DNA from: Paenibacillus sonchi
GTDB lineage: Bacteria > Bacillota > Bacilli > Paenibacillales > Paenibacillaceae
Reading direction: 5' to 3'
Length of the DNA stretch: 64,000 bases
Assembly (NCBI RefSeq): GCF_016772475.1
Contig: NZ_CP068595.1
Location: forward strand, 5,084,001-5,148,000
This document shows positions 26,235 through 35,039 of this stretch, piece after piece. Under the pieces are notes generated by a model. That model was not told the origin of the DNA, searched no databases, and saw only the letters and a list, made by a program, of their open reading frames with translations. Within the stretch, counting starts at the first letter, position 1. Each line of letters opens with the position of its first letter. The translations under genes were made by a program, and so were the position numbers.

Positions 26235-26333
26235 GACTGAATTTTCAGAATAAAATGAGTTCGATGCGTATGCAGTGCATCTCTGTTATACTGTTAACAT
26301 TAAAAAATATAAATGATTTCAGGAGCTAAAGAC

Positions 26334-26462
26334 ATGGTCCCGAATCCCATAACCTCGCTAGAATTGAACGGCATAAGTGTGAACTGCCAGCCGGAAATCC
26401 CCCAAATCACCCCACTGGAGGCCAAAGATGCAGATTATTGCGATGCTGACCATGCTGATTGA
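26334..26462 (+). CDS. Possible 42-residue peptide overlapping traX
   Basis: ATG 26334 follows AGGAG at eight bases and the peptide MVPNPITSLELNGISVNCQP continues to a TGA at 26460-26462, overlapping the first 35 bases of the TraX gene in another frame. The good ribosome binding site and the TATACT upstream (about 26287) suggest that it is translated, perhaps as a coupling leader. It has no known relatives that I recognise, and chance is not excluded. Confidence 0.35.
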   Translation: MVPNPITSLELNGISVNCQPEIPQITPLEAKDADYCDADHAD

Positions 26463-27096
26463 TCATATCGGCTATATTTTTTTCCCTGGCGAGATGGGCT
26501 GGAGGATTGTGGGTAGAATTGCTTTTCCAATCTACTGCTACATGCTCGTGCAAGGGCATATACATACATCATCGAGGCCGCGTTATCTGCGGCGGCTGCT
26601 CTGGATTGCACTGTTAACGCAAATTCCCTATAATCTGGCACTTGATCCGGGAGGCTGGAATGTCGTCTTTACCTTGCTGCTGTCGGCGCTGGTCCTGTTT
26701 GTTCTGGATAAGTTGCCCAATCCGTGGTACGGTATTCCTGTAGTGATTTTTGCTTTTGTCCTGATGGACCGGCTGCCGCTGGATTACAATGCTTACGGTC
26801 TGCTGCTGGTGCTGATTTTCCGTTACGTCCGTTCCTACTGGATGATTCTGGCGCATTTCCTGCTGAATAGCATCTACCTGTTCTATTATGGGTGGACGGT
26901 GCAGATGCTCAGTATACTTCCTACCCTTTTGATTGCAGGAGCTCCGGGATTCTGGCGTCTGCTGGAGCAGAAGCGGCTGCCGCGCTGGATCTGGTGGTCC
27001 TTCTATCCACTGCATCTGGCCGCGCTGGCTTTGGTGAAGATTCTGTTTTTCCGGGAGTGGGTAACTATTGATTGGCGGAGTCTGTTTACAATATAA
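26428..27096 (+). CDS. TraX family membrane protein
   Basis: 222 residues with about eight membrane helices. The N-terminus MQIIAMLTMLIDHIGYIFFP, with RIVGRIAFPIYCYMLVQGH after it, is the TraX (PF05857) signature. In plasmid F, TraX acetylates pilin; chromosomal Firmicute relatives are acyltransferase-like proteins of unknown target. GGAGG precedes the ATG. No conjugation genes lie nearby, so a role in cell-surface modification is more likely than transfer. Confidence 0.87.
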   Translation: MQIIAMLTMLIDHIGYIFFPGEMGWRIVGRIAFPIYCYMLVQGHIHTSSRPRYLRRLLWIALLTQIPYNLALDPGGWNVVFTLLLSALVLFVLDKLPNPWYGIPVVIFAFVLMDRLPLDYNAYGLLLVLIFRYVRSYWMILAHFLLNSIYLFYYGWTVQMLSILPTLLIAGAPGFWRLLEQKRLPRWIWWSFYPLHLAALALVKILFFREWVTIDWRSLFTI

Positions 27097-27187
27097 TCCT
27101 GCAGTTGGCTGCAGGGGCTTGACCCCGATCCTTCCTCTTTAGAGTTGATGGATATAGATTGCAAAATATAACAAGAGGAGACATGCT

Positions 27188-28705
27188 ATGAAGAAAATGA
27201 AAGCAAGGACCAAGTGGTTGCTTCCGATTCTCGCATTGCTGCTGATTCTGGCAGGCTGCCAGTCGGTTGCAGGATTCGATGTCAACAAGGCGCTTCTGGG
27301 GGATCTGGATGTAAAATCTTCTGAATCCAGCACCACCTTGTCGGTGAATGCTGTACCTGCTGCAGGAATTAGTGCAGAAGATCAGAAAATGGTGGATCTG
27401 ATTAATTCCTTCTCCCTGAACATCAGCCATGTGAAGCTTCAGGACAATGGCAACATTTCCGCGTCAGGAGTTGTTGGCTATAAGCAATTATCCATTCCTT
27501 TTACATTCTTTATGGATACTACTGCCGTTGTTTTTACAGCAAAAGGTGCGAAACAGCCTTTCTACTATCCGCTTGAAGGGTATGAGGAATCCCTTGGCCT
27601 TAAAGGGTTTGACCAGAACAAAACTACAGAGCTTTCCAAGCTGCTTACTCAGTTTGTAGTCAAAAATCTGCCGAATCCCGGCGCAATCAGCATAGCTTCT
27701 GTTAATGAATCTGTATATGGCGAACAACTGAGTTTGACTAAGCTGCATACGGAGATTACGGGAGAAGAATTGCCGGCATTGGTAAAAAGCTTCCTGAAAT
27801 CCATTTCCAAGGATACCGAAGGGTTCACGGCATTCATCAGCGGTCTTTATGATTATCTGTATCCGCTTCTGGAAGCCAATGGTATCGGCGCAAGTGAGCT
27901 CAGCGATCTGGGACTGGGCGATATTCCCCTGGAAGATAAGGAAGGTGTAGTGACAGTAGCGCATGATGCGGCCAAATTGGCTGTAGATGCACTTCTGCTT
28001 GTCTATGACAAGCAGCTGGATAATCTCTACTCCTCTACGCCTGAACTAAAAACTGTACTCAGCAAAGATACCAAGCTGAATGTAGATCTGTTTGTGGATA
28101 ACGGGTTCCATGTCCGCAAGCAGAATATCGATCTGAATGTCGCATTGCCAGCGAGCGAGGACCTGCCGCTTCAGAGTATTTCACTCAAGCTGGGAACTCA
28201 GACCTGGAATGTGAACGGTCCGGTGACCGCTGACCGGATTTCTACTGAAGGCGCGCTGGATATGTCTTCAACCGACCTGACTCCGGGTGAAACGCTAAGA
28301 AGCTTTGAGCAAGGTTCTGATCTGTACAACCTGCTCAAGAATGATATGGGGATTACCTCCAAATCCCTGGTGATTGCCCCGGATGATGATTACTATTATC
28401 CGATTGTCGAAGGAGGCACAACCTATGTGCCGCTGCGGTATCTGGCTGAAGATCTCGATGCGGCAGTGGAATGGGATGGTGCTAACCGCGCCATCAAGGT
28501 TACCGATGATGTCTACGGTGACCAGCTGGTGTTCAAAATCGGGTCTGACAAGGTTCAGATAAACGGAGCTACAGTGAAGCTTCCGCAGCCGGTGTTCATC
28601 GATGAATACGGAGATGCTTATGTGCCGCTTCGTCTGCTGGCAGAGGCGCTTCATGCCAAGGTCGAAACAGATGAGGATGGCTACATCTATATTGACCGTC
28701 CGTAA
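27188..28705 (+). CDS. Lipoprotein with C-terminal copper amine oxidase N-like domain
   Basis: 505 residues. A lipoprotein signal (WLLPILALLLILAGC, lipobox LAGC near residue 23) is followed by a mixed alpha/beta region of about 370 residues with no recognisable family. A C-terminal Cu_amine_oxidN1 domain then follows, with the paired motifs TYVPLRYLAEDLDAAVEWDG and AYVPLRLLAEALHAKVE. That domain is a common cell-wall-associated module in Paenibacillus and does not imply oxidase activity. The protein is anchored outside the membrane. GAGGAG precedes the ATG and a strong terminator follows. Confidence 0.82.
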   Translation: MKKMKARTKWLLPILALLLILAGCQSVAGFDVNKALLGDLDVKSSESSTTLSVNAVPAAGISAEDQKMVDLINSFSLNISHVKLQDNGNISASGVVGYKQLSIPFTFFMDTTAVVFTAKGAKQPFYYPLEGYEESLGLKGFDQNKTTELSKLLTQFVVKNLPNPGAISIASVNESVYGEQLSLTKLHTEITGEELPALVKSFLKSISKDTEGFTAFISGLYDYLYPLLEANGIGASELSDLGLGDIPLEDKEGVVTVAHDAAKLAVDALLLVYDKQLDNLYSSTPELKTVLSKDTKLNVDLFVDNGFHVRKQNIDLNVALPASEDLPLQSISLKLGTQTWNVNGPVTADRISTEGALDMSSTDLTPGETLRSFEQGSDLYNLLKNDMGITSKSLVIAPDDDYYYPIVEGGTTYVPLRYLAEDLDAAVEWDGANRAIKVTDDVYGDQLVFKIGSDKVQINGATVKLPQPVFIDEYGDAYVPLRLLAEALHAKVETDEDGYIYIDRP

Positions 28706-28720
28706 ATCCAGAGTTACAAA

Positions 28721-28756
28721 AAACCGGAACCTCTTCAACAAGAGGTTCCGGTTTTC
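28721..28756. terminator. Terminator between convergent genes
   Basis: AAACCGGAACCTCTT pairs with AAGAGGTTCCGGTTT around CAAC. Confidence 0.92.
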
Positions 28757-28765
28757 TTATGAAGA

Positions 28766-30193
28766 TTAAGGCCTGGTCAGGTTCATTTTCAAGGAGACAT
28801 TGCTGAGCGCTTTATCTGCGGCCATGCTCTGGATATAGCCGGACATGAAGCCGCCATCCATACCCATCCACAGCTTATAACCCGGCATGGCCTTAATTTC
28901 ATCCAGAGCATCCGAAGTGGTCCCGGCAAAATAATTGACGTTCAACTTAGCCATAACTTCAGCCATGGACTGTTTTTCACGTTCGCTGAATGTGGATTCT
29001 TTAAGACGGGCCATTGCCTTCTTATACGATTGGTCAGCGAATACCTTCTCCGCATAGGCTGTAAAGTTTAGCAGGTTGGGATCGGTAATGCCATTTGCCT
29101 TGGCCCAGCCTTCCACATCTACTGAAGTAGAATGGTAGGTAATTGCCCGCGTAGCGGGATCGAAGGCCATCGCACCATATTGATGCGGATTAACGGCGAA
29201 GGCACTGGTGGCAATATCATAGACCGGAGATTCCCCTGCGCCTGCTGTACCCTCATTTCCGCTTTTCGGATCGCGGGCGATATCCTGCATATGAATGTGT
29301 CCGGACAATACCAGATTGAGATTATTCCTGCGCAGCGTCTTCATCGTTTCCTGACTGTTGTTGAGCTTGAAACCGGCAACAGACATGGAGGTATGGCTGA
29401 GCAGATTATGGTGCATTACCGTAATGATGGACGCATGTTTCCCGGCAGCGAGCTTTGCGCAATCATCCATCCAGGAGAGGGTAGAAGGGAGAATGCGCCC
29501 GTCTGTCTGGGGGAAGCCGTAGCTTTCATTGTTCGCGTATTGACTGCTGTCGATCATCAGAAGATAGAGCCCCGGGGCTGCGTTAACAAGGTAGCTGAGG
29601 CTGTCCTTATCCCGCGAAAGGGCTTCAGAATAACCGAAGTCGGCATACATTTCGGTAAAATCCTCCGGGGCAATATGCTCAGCAACGATCAGCTTGTCTG
29701 CCTTGAACGATCTTGCCCAGGGATTATTCAAGTCGTGATTGCCTGGAATTACATAGACATCGGTCCCCGCTTCCTCCACGCGTTTTAGCTTTTCTGCGAG
29801 CTTTTTATGGCTGCTGGTTTCCCCGTTGTTGGTCAGATCTCCGCTGAGAATCAGGAATTTTGGCTTTTTTTGCTCAACGTCGTAGACGAGCGCTTCCATT
29901 AGTTCCTCGCTGTAGGGAAGGATTTTGCCGTCCCCGCCGTTCACATAGGCCTGAAAAGCTGCCCCGCCATCCTGAAGGTCCTTGTCGAGGTAATGGGTAT
30001 CTGTTGCCACCCAGAAGGACACCGGTGCCGTGTCTGCTTCTGCCTGCACTACGGTTGACACTGGCCTGTCCGGCAATGCCGAATTTGTGTCCCGGCAGCT
30101 CGCGAGGATGAAACCTGCGGCCAGAAGCACTGTAAAGGTATGTATATTTGTTTTTTGCAACAAAAAAGAGCCTTTAAAATTAAGCTTTCTCAT
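28766..30193 (-). CDS. Calcineurin-like phosphoesterase lipoprotein
   Basis: 475 residues: a lipoprotein signal (TVLLAAGFILASC) and a large phosphoesterase domain with WVATDTHYLD, ILSGDLTNNGE, VIPGNHDLNNPWA, VMHHNLLSH and LSGHIHMQDI, the complete set of metal ligands. A helical C-terminal part of about 120 residues follows. The protein hydrolyses phosphate esters outside the cytoplasm; secreted homologues are implicated in cell-wall phosphodiester turnover, but the substrate here is unknown. ATG 30193, nine bases after GGAAGG, is chosen over the upstream TTG. Confidence 0.88.
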   Translation of the reverse strand: MRKLNFKGSFLLQKTNIHTFTVLLAAGFILASCRDTNSALPDRPVSTVVQAEADTAPVSFWVATDTHYLDKDLQDGGAAFQAYVNGGDGKILPYSEELMEALVYDVEQKKPKFLILSGDLTNNGETSSHKKLAEKLKRVEEAGTDVYVIPGNHDLNNPWARSFKADKLIVAEHIAPEDFTEMYADFGYSEALSRDKDSLSYLVNAAPGLYLLMIDSSQYANNESYGFPQTDGRILPSTLSWMDDCAKLAAGKHASIITVMHHNLLSHTSMSVAGFKLNNSQETMKTLRRNNLNLVLSGHIHMQDIARDPKSGNEGTAGAGESPVYDIATSAFAVNPHQYGAMAFDPATRAITYHSTSVDVEGWAKANGITDPNLLNFTAYAEKVFADQSYKKAMARLKESTFSEREKQSMAEVMAKLNVNYFAGTTSDALDEIKAMPGYKLWMGMDGGFMSGYIQSMAADKALSNVSLKMNLTRP

Positions 30194-30429
30194 ACATCTC
30201 AACCTTCCTTCTGCACTGTTGCTGAACTATTGTAGCCTATTTGGTGCAGAATTGTATATCGAAAAGTGAGTAACTGTTTCTTAATCGCCTGATTTGCTTA
30301 TACAAATTAGTGGAATGTGAATAAATATGCTCTGGGACAGCGACAATAGAGTGGGTATGGAGACAAGCAAGAGGAAAAAGTTGTGAATGGATGTTGCATT
30401 CTCGGAATAAAAGTGTTAAGATTTAAAAA

Positions 30430-30440
30430 AGTAAGTTACT
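30430..30440 (+). promoter_or_regulatory. Short palindrome before the nitroreductase gene
   Basis: AGTAAGTTACT is a perfect 11-bp palindrome 24 bp before the ATG, close to the ribosome binding site, and similar to half sites near the first nitroreductase gene (213-227). It may be an HxlR- or MarR-type operator. Confidence 0.35.
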
Positions 30441-30463
30441 AAATAAATGGAGGTATTTATACG

Positions 30464-31063
30464 ATGTCTAAAAACTTTCTTGAAGCGGTAAAAGGCAGAC
30501 GTTCTATCTATGCCATCAGCAAAGAATCCCCGGTTTCCGATGCAGAGATTCAAGAGATTGTTGAAGCTGCGGTCCTACATAGCCCAACTTCATTCAACTC
30601 CCAAAGCTCCAGAGCAGTAGTACTCTTGGGAGATAAGCACGATAAGGTATGGGATATCACGGCAGATACCCTCCGCAAAATTGTACCTACTGAGCAATTT
30701 GAAGGCACTGCACAGAAACTGGCTTCGTTCAAAGCCGGATACGGCACAGTATTGTTCTTCGAAGACCAGGCAGTGGTGAAGCATCTGCAGGAAAACTTTG
30801 CCTTGTACGCTGAAAACTTCCCGATTTGGTCGAACCAATCCTCCGGTATTCTGCAGTTTGTAGTATGGACTGCTTTTGCTGAAGCAGGTCTGGGTGCTTC
30901 ACTGCAGCATTACAACCCGCTTATCGATGATGAAGTGAAAGCAACCTTTGATATTCCGGCCGACTGGAAGCTGATCGCCCAAATGCCTTTCGGTAAAACG
31001 GTCACCGCTCCAGGTGAAAAAGAATTTCAGCCGATTGAAGAACGTGTAAAAGTCATTAAATAA
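30464..31063 (+). CDS. Nitroreductase family protein
   Basis: 199 residues with the FMN-binding GRRSIY start, VLHSPTSFNSQSSRAVVLLG and the late GASLQHYNP segment. This is the Hbn/YdgI-like subgroup with a long insertion after residue 80. It reduces nitroaromatics or quinones using NAD(P)H. TGGAGG precedes the ATG, and a short palindrome in the leader suggests local control. Its terminator overlaps the ribosome binding site of the next gene. Confidence 0.9.
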   Translation: MSKNFLEAVKGRRSIYAISKESPVSDAEIQEIVEAAVLHSPTSFNSQSSRAVVLLGDKHDKVWDITADTLRKIVPTEQFEGTAQKLASFKAGYGTVLFFEDQAVVKHLQENFALYAENFPIWSNQSSGILQFVVWTAFAEAGLGASLQHYNPLIDDEVKATFDIPADWKLIAQMPFGKTVTAPGEKEFQPIEERVKVIK

Positions 31064-31073
31064 GTCAATGTTT

Positions 31074-31125
31074 AAAACCTCCTTGATCCGGCTAATGATA
31101 TCTATAGCCCGATTAAGGAGGTTTT
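31074..31125 (+). terminator. Terminator whose 3' arm holds the next gene's ribosome binding site
   Basis: AAAACCTCCTTGATCCGGC (31074-31092) pairs with GCC-GAT-AAGGAGGTTTTT (31107-31125). The arm AAGGAGG (31115-31121) lies eight bases from the ATG at 31130, so the same hairpin ends the nitroreductase transcript and hides the following Shine-Dalgarno site. Confidence 0.8.
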
Positions 31126-31129
31126 TGCG

Positions 31130-31324
31130 ATGCCATGGAACGAAGATGATTATCCGGATTCTCTGAAGAACTTTATGGCCCCGGTGCGGAATAAGGCGAT
31201 TGAGATCGCCAATGCCCTCTTGGACGAAGGATATGAAGAGGACAGGGCAATCTCGATTGCCACGGCACAGGCTAAAGAGTGGGGCGAGAATCATGATAAG
31301 CAGATCCGCAAAAAAAACCATTAG
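31130..31324 (+). CDS. Small YdaT-like stress protein
   Basis: 64 residues, MPWNEDDYPDSLKNF then VRNKAIEIANALLDEGYEEDRAISIATAQAKEW. This block matches the N-terminal part of the B. subtilis YdaT family (small cytoplasmic proteins, some under general stress control), without any C-terminal extension. Function unknown. AAGGAGG, located in a hairpin arm, gives the start. Confidence 0.72.
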   Translation: MPWNEDDYPDSLKNFMAPVRNKAIEIANALLDEGYEEDRAISIATAQAKEWGENHDKQIRKKNH

Positions 31325-31352
31325 CACTATGGGTTGCTATAGTGAATAAACA

Positions 31353-31389
31353 AAAAGAGGACAGGCGGGATGACCGCTTGTCCTCTTTG
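31353..31389. terminator. Bidirectional terminator
   Basis: AAAGAGGACAGGCGG pairs with CCGCTTGTCCTCTTT around GATGA, between the YdaT-like gene and the convergent foldase gene. Confidence 0.9.
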
Positions 31390-31432
31390 TATAAGTTGTG
31401 GCTCCGGTTCAAGCTGCAGCAGTGGAAACGTC

Positions 31433-32661
31433 TTATTTCGTAGCTGGAGCTTCTGTAGCCGCCGGAGCTTCACTGGCAGGTGCTGCGCTGGCATCTGGTG
31501 CTGCGCTGGCATCAGCGGAAGGAGATGCTTCCGGTTTATCCGTAAGCGTGTTGGTAATCTTCGCACCGGCGGTCAGCTCCTGCAGCCAAGTGGAAGACAT
31601 TTCGGATACCTTTTGCGCTTTCAGTTTTTTGGTGATTTCTTCTTTTTCTCAGCCAGCGTATAGTTGTGGGCTTCTTTACGGTCGGTTACTTTGATCACGT
31701 GGTAGCCATAGTTCGTTTTGACAGCGCCGCTGGTTTCGCCAACCTTGAGTTTGAAGGCAGCATCGGAGAATTCAGCAACCATATCGCCTTTCTTGAAGAA
31801 ATTAAGGTCTCCGCCTTTATCCTTGGAGCCGGTATCTGAGGATTTCTCTTTCGCCAGTGCGGCAAAATCTGCTCCACCTGCCAATTGTTTTACAATCGCT
31901 TCAGCTTCTTCTTTGGTTTTGACCAGAATGTGGGAAGCGCGGACTTCTTCTTCCTGATTGAAGGAAGCCTTATTCTCTTCGTAGTATTTGGAAATTTCTT
32001 CATCCGTTACTTTTACTTTTGGCTCAACCAATTTACGGATTTCAACCTGCAGCGGCATTTGCTTCTTCAGGTCATCCAGCGTCATCGAACTTTGCTGCAA
32101 CGCATTGTTCAGCGCTTCTTCACCGCCGAATTGGGTCTTCAGATCTTCAAGCTCTGCCTGGATGTCGGCATCGGTCACCGTAATGTTGGCTTTTTTGGCT
32201 TCCTGGTCTACCAGAGTTTTGGTAATCAGGTTTTGGAGAGTGGCTTCACCGCCGGCTTCAACCAGTTTATCATAAAGCTCTGCTTTGGAAATGTCGGTCC
32301 CGTTCACAGTTGCGACGGCTACTTTGCTGTCATCCTTCTTGAAAGGCTGTACGATGAAAACGACGATAAGTGCTGCAGCCAGCACAATCGATGCGATCAT
32401 CCAGCCCCGTCCGCCTGTGGAAGCCGGGGAGGAAGGAGGGGTGCCGTCGCCTACCTTATTCATTACCGGAACATTGGCAGCGCTGTCAGGTGCATCGTTC
32501 TGCTCGAATACTTCTGCAGCTTTCTGAGCGGTTTCCGGTTCCGGCTCAGGACTGGATGCTGTTCCCTCCAGTGCTTCTTCATGAATATCGGAAGGGCTGT
32601 TCTCTTCCGCTGCTCCATTGTTGCCCTGATGTTCATTCTCATTGAAATCTTTTTTGTCCAT
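31433..32661 (-). pseudogene. PrsA-like peptidyl-prolyl isomerase, frameshifted near the C-terminus
   Basis: A cytoplasmic acidic N-terminus of about 85 residues, one membrane anchor (GWMIASIVLAAALIVVFIV), a SurA-N-like helical region (VNGTDISKAELYDKLVE) and a parvulin domain (VRASHILVKTKEEAEAIVKQL to NYGYHVIKVTD) mark an extracytoplasmic foldase held by an uncleaved anchor rather than a lipid. The frame stops early at 31621; one extra A in the A-rich run at 31636-31647 restores ITKKLKAQKVSEMSSTWLQE and an alanine/proline-rich tail (ASAAPDASAAPASEAPA) to 31433. The GGGAG before the ATG is normal. A read error is likely. Confidence 0.87.
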
Positions 32662-32878
32662 TAGAATTAATGACTCCCTTCAATATAGGTGTTGCCTGTC
32701 TTTCTACAACTTTACCAGAAATCAGGATTCCAAACCTTAAGAAAGTATAAAAAAGCCGATTTACTTTTTAAGTTTCTCTTAAGAAACAAGAAAAAGCCGG
32801 AGCCGCATGAATAGAACATGCGGCTCCGGCTTTGGGAAGGCTCCATATTTCTCTGCTTCAAGCGGAAAATAAATTTGC

Positions 32879-33214
32879 CTATGAGCTGAGGCTTCTCAGC
32901 AGATGACGTATGCCTTCCTGCTTCCGTCTTGGCACACGGACAGTCTTGGCAAACAGGCCCATCTCCCCGAAATAGATGCTGTCGTCTTCGATGGAGCTGA
33001 TCTTGTTCAGATTGACGTAACAGCCCCCGTACACATGATAATAACTTGGGTTAGATACTAAACGGTTAAGCTGTTCGGCAGTCATTCTCTTTTTTATATT
33101 ATAGTTTCTGCCGTGAAAAATGACCAAATCATGGTCTCCGACCTTAAAGAACAGAATGTCCGTTTCCACCTCGAAGTCCTCATACACATTTCTGGCTTCC
33201 AGCAGGCTGCTCAT
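32879..33214 (-). CDS. Stand-alone LytTR-type DNA-binding protein
   Basis: 111 residues consisting of a LytTR domain only: DILFFKVGDHDLVIFHGRNY, MTAEQLNRLVSNPSYYHVYGGCYVNLNKISSIED and VRVPRRKQEGIRHLLRSL match the beta-strand-rich fold of AgrA/LytR regulators, though the usual VSR-like motif is VPRRK. There is no receiver or membrane part, so its signal input is unknown. GGGGGA precedes the ATG. It is a single gene. Confidence 0.75.
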   Translation of the reverse strand: MSSLLEARNVYEDFEVETDILFFKVGDHDLVIFHGRNYNIKKRMTAEQLNRLVSNPSYYHVYGGCYVNLNKISSIEDDSIYFGEMGLFAKTVRVPRRKQEGIRHLLRSLSS

Positions 33215-33433
33215 TCATGTTCCCCCTTAAAATAAAGTAAAAAACCTAATGTTAGCGCTTTCATTATAACATAACGCTCTGCCCTTGGAAAGCCTCATTT
33301 TTAAAATATTTTGTGAAATTTTACTACGCGATTTGTCATAGACGCTGAAAAAATGTAAATTATATAAATGGCCGGTCCCATTCGGGCCGCTTAAGGCAAC
33401 GAGACTGAAGACCATTGGAGGAGGATTACCGAG

Positions 33434-34543
33434 ATGAAGAATACAAGACTGCTGCTGTTTACCGGTTCCTACGCAAGCGCTGAAGAGAGCGGGGTTCAGG
33501 TATTTGAATTCAATGGGGAAGCAGGGGGCGAACTTACCCCTCTGGATCAGGTGCAGGGCATTACTAACCCGACTTTTGTGAACGTAGATGCTGCTGAAGG
33601 ACGGCTGTATGTCATAGGAGAAAAAGCTAACGGACAAGGCGGCAAGGAAGGCGAGGTTGTATCCTTTTCAATAAATCCGCAAAATGGCAAGCTCACGGAA
33701 TTGAACCGCATTTCCACTATGCCTGCCGCAGGCAGCGGCCAAACGACAACCTGCCACATCTCAAGAGATACCCGCAATGAATTTATTATCGTATGCAGCT
33801 ATCATGGGGGCCTCGTGGGTCTGGTATCCCTGGATCAGAAAGGACTGCCTGTGCGTCTGGAGGATACCGCTGTACATACGGGTCAAAGAAACCTGCCCGG
33901 GCAGGAAAAGCCCCACCCGCATTCCGCCATCTTCAGTCCGGACGAGAAATTTCTGTTCGTCTCCGATTTGGGGCTGGATCTGATCCGGACCTATAAAATT
34001 AACCGCGATGCGAAGACACTTGAAGCCTTGGGAGACACCATGCTGCATGAAGGGGCGGGACCGCGTCATTTCGTCTTTCATCCGGACGGAAAATCCGCTT
34101 ATGTAATCAATGAGCTGGACTGCACGGTTACCTCATTCCTGTATGACAGTGCAGCAGGTACACTTCAGACGGTTGCAACGATTTCTACACTGCCCGAAGG
34201 CTACCCTGCGGCAAACAACAGCTGTGCGGAAATCGCCTTGTCTGCAGACGGACTCTTTTTGTACGGTTCGAACCGCGGACATGACAGCATTGTGGTTTAT
34301 GCCGTTGACCCTGCAACCGCCAGACTTACACTGGTGGAGCATGTCTCCACACATGGCGGGCATCCGCGCCATTTTGCCCTCACTCCGGACGGCGCATATC
34401 TGATAGCCGCTAACCGCGACGGCAATAATCTGGTGGTGTTCAGCGTTGACCGCGCAAGCGGGCGGCTCAGCTTCACCGGAAATACCGCCGCGTTATCCAA
34501 ACCGGTGTGTGTCAAACCTGCATATTTTCCGGCGGCCGACTAG
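33434..34543 (+). CDS. pgl: Lactonase family protein, YkgB-like 6-phosphogluconolactonase
   Basis: 369 residues forming a seven-bladed beta propeller with the family repeats GAGPRHFVFHPDGKSAYVINE, CAEIALSADGLFLYGSNRG and GHPRHFALTPDGAYLIAANRDGNNLVVF, plus the early KPHPHSAIFSPDEKFLFVSDLG. By homology to B. subtilis YkgB and E. coli Pgl it hydrolyses 6-phosphogluconolactone in the oxidative pentose phosphate pathway. TGGAGGAGG precedes the ATG. RpiA and a transaldolase-like gene lie 8-12 kb away but not in the same operon. Confidence 0.85.
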   Translation: MKNTRLLLFTGSYASAEESGVQVFEFNGEAGGELTPLDQVQGITNPTFVNVDAAEGRLYVIGEKANGQGGKEGEVVSFSINPQNGKLTELNRISTMPAAGSGQTTTCHISRDTRNEFIIVCSYHGGLVGLVSLDQKGLPVRLEDTAVHTGQRNLPGQEKPHPHSAIFSPDEKFLFVSDLGLDLIRTYKINRDAKTLEALGDTMLHEGAGPRHFVFHPDGKSAYVINELDCTVTSFLYDSAAGTLQTVATISTLPEGYPAANNSCAEIALSADGLFLYGSNRGHDSIVVYAVDPATARLTLVEHVSTHGGHPRHFALTPDGAYLIAANRDGNNLVVFSVDRASGRLSFTGNTAALSKPVCVKPAYFPAAD

Positions 34544-34621
34544 TCTCCGGTGAATCCTGCTCTGTGCTAAATACAAGGATGATGTTTTTTTGTTGGAGAT
34601 GAAGATTCCTTATATTTCAAG

Positions 34622-34662
34622 CAAAAGGAACACCGGAGCATAAAGCTCCGGTGTTCCTTTTG
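34622..34662. terminator. Bidirectional terminator
   Basis: CAAAAGGAACACCGGAGC pairs perfectly with its complement around ATAAA, between convergent genes. Confidence 0.93.
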
Positions 34663-34708
34663 AAAAGGGGCTGTAATTCCAGATTAACGGGAAAGCTGGA
34701 TTGAAGGC

Positions 34709-34930
34709 TTATTTGAGCGAGACAGGCTTCAGCGGTACAACTGTAGAGACGGCTGATTTGAACAGCACATTTTGTCTGCCGTCACCTTGCCCTTGCAAAG
34801 TGATCGTATAGGCATCATAAGAGGTTACAAGTCCCTGCATTTTAACTCCATTGGTTGTAAAGATCGTCACGGGAACCTTGGTTGAGATGCATTGGTTCAA
34901 CAAACGCTCCTGTAATTTCAGAGTTTCCAC
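34709..34930 (-). CDS. hfq: Hfq-like RNA chaperone
   Basis: 73 residues with both Sm motifs: LLNQCISTKVPVTIFTTNGVKMQGLVTSYDAYTITL (Sm1) and NVLFKSAVSTVVP (Sm2, cf. YKHAIST in Hfq). A GQGDGR insert lies between the strands. A hexameric ring binding small RNAs and mRNAs is predicted from the family. The usual Firmicute hfq stands next to miaA; here it is alone, so it may be a paralogue. The start is GTG 34930, about 12 bases from GGAG. Divergent PAP2 gene upstream. Confidence 0.85.
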   Translation of the reverse strand: METLKLQERLLNQCISTKVPVTIFTTNGVKMQGLVTSYDAYTITLQGQGDGRQNVLFKSAVSTVVPLKPVSLK

Positions 34931-35039
34931 TTTGGCAGCACTCCATCTTTTTATGAATTGTCTTCCAGAACATTATACCACGGGTAAGACCTTCTCTGAA
35001 AATAGGGTCATCCGGCTTAAATTGGACAAGGGGGTAGTT

